From: Candidatus Thorarchaeota archaeon SMTZ1-83
GTDB lineage: Archaea; Asgardarchaeota; Thorarchaeia; Thorarchaeales; Thorarchaeaceae
Direction of reading: 5' to 3'
DNA: 11,394 nt
Assembly: GCA_001563325.1 (NCBI GenBank)
Contig: LRSK01000045.1
Coordinates: 1 to 11,394, forward strand
In this document: one piece after another, positions 6,187 to 11,394 of the stretch
Layout: each line of letters opens with the position of its first letter
Position numbering within the stretch: the stretch's first letter is position 1
Notes under the pieces: model-generated
Seen by the model: only the letters and a program-made list of their open reading frames with translations
Databases searched by the model: none
Told to the model about the DNA's origin: nothing
Translations under genes and position numbers: made by a program

Positions 6187-6522
6187 TCACTCTCGAACTG
6201 GGTTTCTCCGTACGAGTTCAAACGTGACAGGGTTAAGTCCATCCGGACACGTATGAGTTGCTACACACTGGTCCTTGAGCCAAGGGAATCGCGCATTGTA
6301 AATCATGGCATATACCTTCGGCACCATCGAATACAAGGCACTAATGCAGATTCTGCCCTTGACCTCTTGTTCAGTGAATAGAATCTCATCACCTTCTTTG
6401 TGTCCGGCTGCACAATGGCCAGTCTGACTCTTGACACAGCATTCCACATGCCACGGTTCATCTCTAATACATCTGTCTTCACTCATAGGCGATTGGTGTA
6501 ACTCGCCTCTGATAAGAATCAC
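6187..6522 (-). CDS. TIGR04076 family protein
   Basis: A small protein of 111 residues from GTG 6522, or 99 from ATG 6486. Seen: V-E-C-C-V-K-S-Q-T-G-H-C-A-A-G-H-K-E-G-D-E-I, then G-R-I-C-I-S-A-L-Y-S-M-V-P, a R-F-P-W turn, and C-P-D-G-L-N-P-V-T-F-E-L near the end. This order (GHC...G.K.GDE, G.IC, P...PW, CPD....V.F) is the TIGR04076 signature as I know it. The conserved Cys residues suggest metal or redox chemistry, but the role is unknown. GTG 6522 overlaps the antiporter stop in the tetramer GTGA, which suggests translational coupling. ATG 6486 fits the family's usual length better, though neither start has a strong ribosome-binding site. A truncated second member lies at the left edge. Confidence 0.82.
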   Translation of the reverse strand: MILIRGELHQSPMSEDRCIRDEPWHVECCVKSQTGHCAAGHKEGDEILFTEQEVKGRICISALYSMVPKVYAMIYNARFPWLKDQCVATHTCPDGLNPVTFELVRRNPVRE

Positions 6523-7865
6523 GTGCCATTCTCATCCTCGGGAGGTTCGGGCGGGGGCCAATCTGACGCATTATCGTGATTGTCGATTTCTACACGAGAG
6601 TCAAGCCGTAGGGTGGTCCCAAATGGAGGCTCTTCACCAGAAACAAAGGCGTCCTCCGGGTACTCACCTGCACGTTTCAGCCCTTCGCTGGCTGCAATGG
6701 GACCGAAGATTTGTAGAATAATGGTTGTGAGCACTAGTACATTCAGGATAAGCACACCATAATAGACTGCATCAGCCTGTCCTATACTGATGAGACTCTG
6801 TTCGACTACCAGAGAGAGACCCACTGCTACACCGGCCTGTGACATTAGGCAAAGACCCAGGTATCGAGTCGTCAAAGGCGGCGTATCTGTAATCCTTGCC
6901 CCTCCGTAAGCACCAAAGTACTTGGAAAATGTGCGTCCCATGACATAGAGGGCTGCTAGGAGAATAACTGTAGCATTGGCTACGACAGATAAATCGATTG
7001 AAGCGCCAACAATGACAAAGAAGATCATCACTATCGGTGACATGACCACATGGAGCGTGTGACTGACTGGGTCTTTGTCAGGATGCACGTAGTTCCCAAC
7101 TATGAATCCAAAGACCATGCAAGAGAGAATCGAGCTAAGGTGTAGATAGGACATTAGACCTACAAGCAGTATGATGACGCCCAGCTCAAATTCAAGAAGC
7201 TGTGTTCTGTCATCTTCACGATTGATGAAGTACACCATTGCTGCTCCGAGAATGCCTCCAGCTGCAGAAGAAGCAGCTATCTCATAGGCCGAAACAATGA
7301 CCACGTCCAGTGCGGTTATTGCTCCAGGAGCTGAATAGAACAGAACTGCAATGGATATTGATACATCCGCTAGTAGAATGGCGATTACATCATCCATGGC
7401 TAGGACAAACATTAAGGTGTCAGTGAGATTCCCCTTGCATTTCCGTTCCCAGATCACCATGACGGTGGAAGCAGGATCAGTGGCACTGGCCAAAGCTCCA
7501 AAGACAATCGCAATGTGAAGCTGTCCTATCACAAGGTTGGTTAGAAACGTCACAACAGCGAAGGTCAAGATTGACTCGGTCAGTAGAATGATAGACATTC
7601 TTTTGGTCTGTCCACTGAAGACTTCCTTTCGCAATTCGACCCCAATGTTGTAGCCAATCAGACCAAGTGCAAGGTCAACAAGAGGAAAGAGTGCATGTCT
7701 TGTGGCCTGATCAAATATACCTGTCACTCCCAGGACGAGCCCTGCGGTCATGAATCCAAGAATCTGGGGAATTCCAAACCTCTTCATCACTCTTGCGCCG
7801 ATGAAGGCAAGGACTAATGCCGCACCTATTAGGAACAGTGTGGCTGGGTTGAAGGCTGCTTGCAA
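6519..7865 (-). CDS. Cation/proton antiporter, CPA2-like (Na+/H+ exchanger fold)
   Basis: A 448-residue polytopic membrane protein with about 12 hydrophobic segments from residue 8 to about 395, the size of Na+/H+ exchanger domains (PF00999). Seen: S-A-T-D-P-A-S-T at 127-134, the unwound-helix motif, and A-M-D-D-V-I-A-I at 156-163. The double Asp is the pair that, in electrogenic CPA2-type antiporters such as NapA, carries ion and protons; NhaP-type CPA1 members have N-D instead. The C-terminus is a roughly 50-residue acidic, proline-rich cytoplasmic tail with no TrkA/RCK domain. The ion cannot be told (Na+ or K+). TTG 7865 is the first possible start, since an in-frame TAA lies two codons upstream, and it sits right before the first helix. 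It lies between nth and the TIGR04076 gene on the same strand. Confidence 0.9.
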   Translation of the reverse strand: MQAAFNPATLFLIGAALVLAFIGARVMKRFGIPQILGFMTAGLVLGVTGIFDQATRHALFPLVDLALGLIGYNIGVELRKEVFSGQTKRMSIILLTESILTFAVVTFLTNLVIGQLHIAIVFGALASATDPASTVMVIWERKCKGNLTDTLMFVLAMDDVIAILLADVSISIAVLFYSAPGAITALDVVIVSAYEIAASSAAGGILGAAMVYFINREDDRTQLLEFELGVIILLVGLMSYLHLSSILSCMVFGFIVGNYVHPDKDPVSHTLHVVMSPIVMIFFVIVGASIDLSVVANATVILLAALYVMGRTFSKYFGAYGGARITDTPPLTTRYLGLCLMSQAGVAVGLSLVVEQSLISIGQADAVYYGVLILNVLVLTTIILQIFGPIAASEGLKRAGEYPEDAFVSGEEPPFGTTLRLDSRVEIDNHDNASDWPPPEPPEDENGT

Positions 7866-7984
7866 GAGTTAGTGTCGCTCCAATCTAGTTAGTATCGACA
7901 TACAGCTTAGAAAATCATGCAGTTTCCTTTTGTAGTTAGTGGAAGATGAACCGCACAAACGAATAGTTGGGAAGGAAGTGATAT

Positions 7985-8737
7985 TCATCTGTCTTGCAGA
8001 TTCGAATAATAGTCGCAGTGACCAGCGAGAAAACACTCCCTGCAATGAGGCTTCTGCGCCCTGCAAAGAGTTCGTCCATGTCTTATGAGGTTATGATTCA
8101 TGGAGTAAACACAGTACTCGGGCACGTTATCTTCAAGTAGGTTTTGAGTGGATTCTCTGGATGCATTGCTGGGCACCAAGCCCAGACGTTTGCTGACGCG
8201 CCACACGTGAGTATCGACAGGTAGAACTGGCTTCTCGAAGCAGAATAGCAAGACGATTGCTGCAGTCTTCGGACCGACCCCATAAAGAGTCGTCAGCCAG
8301 TTCATGGCGTCTTGCGTTTCCATTTCAGCCAGTAGTGAGAGATCTAGTCGGCCGGTTCGTCTTTTGATCTCGGACAGAGCAGCTTTGATGCGCTTGGCCT
8401 TTACGCGGAACGGGCCAGAGGACCTAATGACTCCGGCAAGCTCATCATCAGCTGCGACAAGGACATCATCCCAGGTCGCGTACCTAGAACGAAGAGCACC
8501 GAATGCTCGTTTTGTGTTCACGTCAGCTGTGTTCTGGGAGAGGATTGTGAACACAAGCTCGCCGATGGGATCCAAAGCTCGTTCGACTATGACATGGCCG
8601 TACTCTTGAATCAGTAGCTTGCAGACCGCTGTGACCTTTTCCTGGATCTTCCGTGTGGGGTTCAAGGAATCACGTGAGAAACGAGCACAGGACCACCATA
8701 TGAAGTCATAGATGCGTGAGTCTTCCTTGCGGTTCAA
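7985..8737 (-). CDS. nth: Endonuclease III, DNA glycosylase/AP lyase
   Basis: A base-excision-repair enzyme that removes oxidised pyrimidines and cleaves the strand at the abasic site. Numbering is from TTG 8737 (250 residues). Seen: the hairpin L-Y-G-V-G-P-K-T-A-A at 151-160 with catalytic Lys 157; V-D-T-H-V-W-R at 174-180 with catalytic Asp 175; and a C-terminal 4Fe-4S loop C-x6-C-x2-C-x5-C with Cys 225, 232, 235 and 241. The body L-S-Q-N-T-A-D-V-N matches the family's early helix. The first about 24 residues are unlike family members, so TTG 8665 (226 residues, M-N-P-T-R-K-I-Q) may be the true start; neither TTG has a strong ribosome-binding site, and TGA lies two codons upstream of 8737. 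The antiporter gene follows after 119 bases. Confidence 0.93.
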   Translation of the reverse strand: MNRKEDSRIYDFIWWSCARFSRDSLNPTRKIQEKVTAVCKLLIQEYGHVIVERALDPIGELVFTILSQNTADVNTKRAFGALRSRYATWDDVLVAADDELAGVIRSSGPFRVKAKRIKAALSEIKRRTGRLDLSLLAEMETQDAMNWLTTLYGVGPKTAAIVLLFCFEKPVLPVDTHVWRVSKRLGLVPSNASRESTQNLLEDNVPEYCVYSMNHNLIRHGRTLCRAQKPHCRECFLAGHCDYYSNLQDR

Positions 8738-8741
8738 TGGT

Positions 8742-8768
8742 CAATCCCGAATGCTTTTCTTGGGATTG
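8742..8768. repeat. Inverted repeat CAATCCC-N13-GGGATTG in the divergent nth/flavodoxin gap
   Basis: Two perfect 7-base arms lie 13 bases apart in the short gap between the divergent starts at 8737 and 8782. It could be an operator for a dimeric regulator acting on both genes, or a hairpin. The second arm lies 14 bases before the flavodoxin ATG. No clear TATA box is visible near it. Confidence 0.35.
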
Positions 8769-8781
8769 CATGCGCTACTGA

Positions 8782-9207
8782 ATGGGCAAGATGAGAGTTC
8801 TGGTCGTCTATGAGAGTACAAGGGGACGCACAAAAGCCATGGCGGATGCGATCTGCGAGGGAGTCCTGTCTAGCAATAGCGAGTGTGAATTGATTGATGC
8901 GGCCGGTTTCCGGGCTGTTGGTGATGCGTGCGCAGTTGCGATAGGGAGTTCAACTAGGATGAAGAGGCCACTTCCGAAGGTGAGGCAGATTCTGGCAGAG
9001 ATGGGCAAAATAGATGGCATACCTTCCGCCGCGTTCGGCTCATATGGTTGGAGCGGAGAGGCTCCCGACTTCATCGGAAACCAAATGGAGGCTCTTGGAG
9101 GGAGTCTTGTGGACAAGCCTCTCAGAGTCAAAGACTTTCCTGATGATGATGCGCTTGAAGCATGTAGAGAGCTGGGACGCAAGCTGGCTGAGAGTTGCTG
9201 TAGGTGA
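8782..9207 (+). CDS. Flavodoxin-domain protein, related to the flavodoxin part of A-type flavoproteins
   Basis: A 141-residue protein, the size of a single flavodoxin domain, expected to bind FMN and carry electrons in the cytoplasm. Seen: M-R-V-L-V-V-Y-E-S-T-R-G-R-T at 4-17, with the phosphate-binding loop S-T-R-G-R-T; A-I-G-S-S-T-R at 53-59; and A-A-F-G-S-Y-G-W-S-G-E-A at 83-94. The F-G-S-Y-G-W-S-G motif is typical of the C-terminal flavodoxin domain of FprA/ROO flavodiiron proteins. Here there is no metallo-beta-lactamase domain in front, so this is a stand-alone form. Gly of the usual T-G-N-T loop is kept but Asn is Arg. The protein ends in C-C-R. ATG 8791 is an alternative start; no strong ribosome-binding site marks either. 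Its partner is not evident from the neighbours. Confidence 0.85.
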   Translation: MGKMRVLVVYESTRGRTKAMADAICEGVLSSNSECELIDAAGFRAVGDACAVAIGSSTRMKRPLPKVRQILAEMGKIDGIPSAAFGSYGWSGEAPDFIGNQMEALGGSLVDKPLRVKDFPDDDALEACRELGRKLAESCCR

Positions 9208-9299
9208 TTACAAGAACTACAATGCCGTGGCCAAGCATTAGCGTGCAGACTGCGGAACTCTTATCATAATTAGGCAGTTGGGTCCGGTGGGCATCAAGC

Positions 9300-11213
9300 A
9301 TGGGCTACGTGTCAAGACTCACTTCATACGCCCTCAAGCATAGGGGCCACTTCATTGGCTTTCTCGCAGCAGCCGGAGTGGGTACTCTATTCAACGTCTT
9401 GACACCGCTAGTACTGGTTGAGATAATCGACTCTGTGATTCCAACAGCCCAGTACGACATGATCATCACCTACACGTCGCTCTATCTCGCGCTCATCACG
9501 TTGTACATGATATTCGATATGATTGGGCGATATCTTGCCGCCCTAATGGCGCAGCACGTAATCTTTGACCTCAGGAATGATCTCTATGATTCTCTGATGG
9601 AGAAAGATTTGGCATTTTACGACGAGAATGAAACGGGGCAACTACTCGCCAGAGTCACAACAGATGTGACAACAATACGCGAGTTTCTGTTCTGGGGATA
9701 TCGAGTCTTATTCATCGGCGTTGCAACCATGGTGGGGACCTACATCATCATGTGGACGCTCAGCCCTATACTTACCGTCTACATGCTCATTCTGATTCCC
9801 ATGACTGCAGGGTTTGTCTATGTGTTCGCCAAGAGAGTTCGCCCGGTATTCTATGAGGCTCGAAGTCAATACGGTGCGCTAAGCTCTGTTCTTGCTGAGA
9901 ACATCGTCGGAATGAAGGTGGTACAGTCTTTTGCCGCTGCAGGACGAGAATATGACCGAGTGGAGAGAGAGAATCGTGGCTTCTATGAACTCAGGCTGGA
10001 GGCACTCAGGCTCCTCTCTTTGTACCGTCCATTCCTGCCTGCAATGTTTGGAATAGCAACTGGTGCGCTAATCTACATCGGAGGTTTCACTTACTTACTG
10101 GGAGACCTCTCATTTGGAGTCTTCGTTGGGTTCTTGGCTCTCGTTGGCATGCTAATCCTTCCCGGGAGATTTCTCTCTTGGGGAGTTGGAATGTACCAAC
10201 GGGCAGCCGCATCAGGTGAGAGAACGTTCTATATTCTCGACCATCGTGACGAGATAATGAACCCAGAGTACCCTGTCGATGTGGTGGATGTCAAGGGCCA
10301 AGTAGACTTTTCTAATGCGTACTTCAGCTATCGCGGTGGAGATTTCATTCTCAGGGACGTCGATCTACATGTGAAACCGGGCCAAGTAGTCGCACTACTA
10401 GGAGGAACGGGATCTGGTAAGACCAGTCTAATCAATCTCATCCCTAGGTTCTACGATGTAGATGACCGTGGCACCATCACCTACGAGGGAAGGTCGTATG
10501 GTGTGAGCAATAGTGGCACTGTCAAGATAGGCGACACTGTCTACAAGGCATTTGATGGCGCAATTGAGATAGAGGGAAACAAGTACCACATTCAGGAGCC
10601 TGGAAGCGTATCAGTTGATGGAATCGATGTGCGACGATATCGAATCGAGTACTTGAGAAGAAGCATTGGGATGGTTCACCAAGACCCCTTCTTGTTCTCC
10701 GGTAGCATCCGAGAGAACATTGCCTTTGGAAGACCTGATGCGACTATCGAGGAGGTCCAGAACGCTGCCAAAGCGGCCATGATTCATGATTTCATTGTGA
10801 GCTTGGATGAAGGATACGATAGTATCATTGGTGAACGGGGGGTGACACTCAGTGGAGGACAGAAACAGAGAATAGCAATAGCAAGAGCATTGTTGGCCGA
10901 CCCTCAGATTCTCGTCCTTGATGATTCCACAAGCTCTGTAGATGCCAAGACAGAGATGATGATACAACAGGCTCTGGAGAACCTTATGAAAGACAGGACC
11001 ACCTTCATCATAACTCATAGACTAAGCACGATTCGAAACGCGAATCTTATCGTGATGATGGAAAGAGGACAGATTGTTGAAAAGGGCACACATGAGCAAC
11101 TGCTGGAATCAGGCGGGCTCTATTCAGAGATTCACAATACTCTCGCCGAAATGGAGCTTGCAGCCCCAGGTGTTGAGGCTCACTCGGAAGTACCAGGAGG
11201 CTCCAGAGAATGA
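9300..11213 (+). CDS. ABC exporter half-transporter with repeated insertion in the nucleotide-binding domain
   Basis: A 637-residue ATP-driven exporter subunit of the ABCB/MsbA type. The N-terminal membrane domain (about 1-315) has six hydrophobic helices and E-N-I-V-G-M-K-V-V-Q-S-F. The nucleotide-binding domain has Walker A G-G-T-G-S-G-K-T (368-375), Q-loop Q461, signature L-S-G-G-Q (517-521), Walker B I-L-V-L-D-D (537-542) and H-loop H573. Asp 542 replaces the usual catalytic Glu, as in the degenerate site of heterodimeric exporters such as TM287/288. A roughly 44-residue extra segment (about 391-434) lies between Walker A and the Q-loop. ATG 9300 has GGTGG 9 bases ahead, and an AT-rich TTATCATAATTA lies at 9261-9272. 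The stop overlaps the next ABC gene in ATGA. The substrate is unknown. Confidence 0.93.
   Translation: MGYVSRLTSYALKHRGHFIGFLAAAGVGTLFNVLTPLVLVEIIDSVIPTAQYDMIITYTSLYLALITLYMIFDMIGRYLAALMAQHVIFDLRNDLYDSLMEKDLAFYDENETGQLLARVTTDVTTIREFLFWGYRVLFIGVATMVGTYIIMWTLSPILTVYMLILIPMTAGFVYVFAKRVRPVFYEARSQYGALSSVLAENIVGMKVVQSFAAAGREYDRVERENRGFYELRLEALRLLSLYRPFLPAMFGIATGALIYIGGFTYLLGDLSFGVFVGFLALVGMLILPGRFLSWGVGMYQRAAASGERTFYILDHRDEIMNPEYPVDVVDVKGQVDFSNAYFSYRGGDFILRDVDLHVKPGQVVALLGGTGSGKTSLINLIPRFYDVDDRGTITYEGRSYGVSNSGTVKIGDTVYKAFDGAIEIEGNKYHIQEPGSVSVDGIDVRRYRIEYLRRSIGMVHQDPFLFSGSIRENIAFGRPDATIEEVQNAAKAAMIHDFIVSLDEGYDSIIGERGVTLSGGQKQRIAIARALLADPQILVLDDSTSSVDAKTEMMIQQALENLMKDRTTFIITHRLSTIRNANLIVMMERGQIVEKGTHEQLLESGGLYSEIHNTLAEMELAAPGVEAHSEVPGGSRE
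10470..10601 (+). repeat. Three beta-hairpin-like repeat units inserted in the ABC ATPase domain
   Basis: Aligned units are G-T-I-T-Y-E-G-R-S-Y-G-V, G-T-V-K-I-G-D-T-V-Y-K-A and G-A-I-E-I-E-G-N-K-Y-H-I. They are followed by the ordinary G-S-V-S-V-D-G-I-D-V-R-R-Y that every exporter of this type has at this point. The period is 14-15 residues. The insertion looks like repeated copies of the strand-turn-strand element already present there. Confidence 0.6.
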
Positions 11214-11394
11214 GCGGACCAATGGTTGCTGACGAGGAGGAGCGGACCTACGCCTACTCGGATAGTACGCTGATGAAGCGAATGGGGCATATCTTCTTGC
11301 CTACCGGATTCTGTTCTTGGCAGTGTCGCTTCTTGTTGTCGTGGGGATAGTTGTCAGCATCTGGATGCCATTCGTACTGCAACATGCAATAGAT
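11210..11394 (+). CDS. Second ABC exporter half-transporter (start only; needs a one-base frame correction)
   Basis: ATG 11210 overlaps the stop of the previous ABC gene (ATGA), as expected for co-translated partners. The frame gives M-S-G-P-M-V-A-D-E-E-E-R-T-Y-A-Y and L-M-K-R-M-G, then loses sense and meets TAG at 11348-11350. With one extra G in the GGGG run at 11284-11287 it continues A-Y-L-L-A-Y-R-I-L-F-L-A-V-S-L-L and on through V-S-I-W-M-P-F-V-L-Q-H-A-I-D to the edge. That is the typical first helix and elbow of an ABC exporter membrane domain. It should supply the second nucleotide site of a heterodimeric exporter. Only about 62 residues are visible. Confidence 0.8.
11284..11287 (+). 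other. Probable one-base deletion (frameshift) in a G4 run of the second ABC gene
   Basis: As written the codons are ATG GGG CAT ATC TTC, leading to a stop. With a fifth G they are ATG GGG GCA TAT CTT CTT GCC TAC, giving the expected ABC exporter start. It is the same kind of change as at 3928-3931. Confidence 0.7.

Noticed and set aside
1..11394. Search by eye for tRNA/rRNA genes, CRISPR arrays, insertion-sequence ends, toxin-antitoxin or defence cassettes
   Set aside because: No cloverleaf, no regularly spaced repeats, no transposase or terminal inverted repeats, and no recognisable defence genes were seen. The few short repeats present are listed separately.

Overview
The window reads as a chromosomal segment from an archaeon. 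Supporting signs are TATA-like boxes about 25 bases ahead of likely transcript starts, GGAG/GAGG/GGTG ribosome-binding sites mixed with several TTG and GTG starts, and a two-transmembrane regulator with a C-terminal winged helix (COG2512-like). It also carries two TIGR04076-type proteins, small zinc-ribbon proteins and a membrane-anchored surface protein with a Sec-type signal peptide. Base composition is fairly balanced by eye. The mix would suit an Asgard (Thorarchaeota-like) or other mesophilic archaeon, but that placement is inference. I see no rRNA, tRNA, CRISPR array or insertion sequence. No stretch over 300 bases lacks a gene.

Left block, minus strand, about 1-5230, in transcription order: a DinB-type four-helix protein; a membrane-bound winged-helix regulator; a large secreted and C-terminally anchored protein with a hairpin at its stop codon; a membrane/winged-helix/zinc-ribbon protein with a duplicated hydrophobic hairpin; a DJ-1/PfpI protein; an MscL mechanosensitive channel with its own promoter; and a TIGR04076 protein cut by the left edge. 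The theme looks like envelope and stress functions, but the spacing suggests several transcripts rather than one operon.

Middle, about 5231-6522: a divergent promoter region leads rightward to a small zinc-ribbon protein and a small membrane protein. These converge on a leftward set made of nth (endonuclease III), a CPA2-type cation/proton antiporter and a second TIGR04076 protein. The last two overlap by 4 bases and are probably co-translated.

Right, about 8738-11394, plus strand: a flavodoxin-fold protein, then an ABC exporter half-transporter whose stop overlaps the start of a second ABC half-transporter. The pair probably forms a heterodimeric exporter. The first subunit has a Walker B Asp in place of the catalytic Glu and a roughly 44-residue repeated beta-rich insertion in its nucleotide-binding domain.

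Three genes are broken as written. The surface protein and the second ABC subunit each need one extra base, in both cases inside a run of four G on the plus strand. This looks like a homopolymer error. The DJ-1 gene has a single in-frame TGA three codons before its nucleophile cysteine. I did not find a convincing new multi-gene system. The best leads are the ABC insertion, the in-frame TGA and the duplicated-hairpin zinc-ribbon protein.
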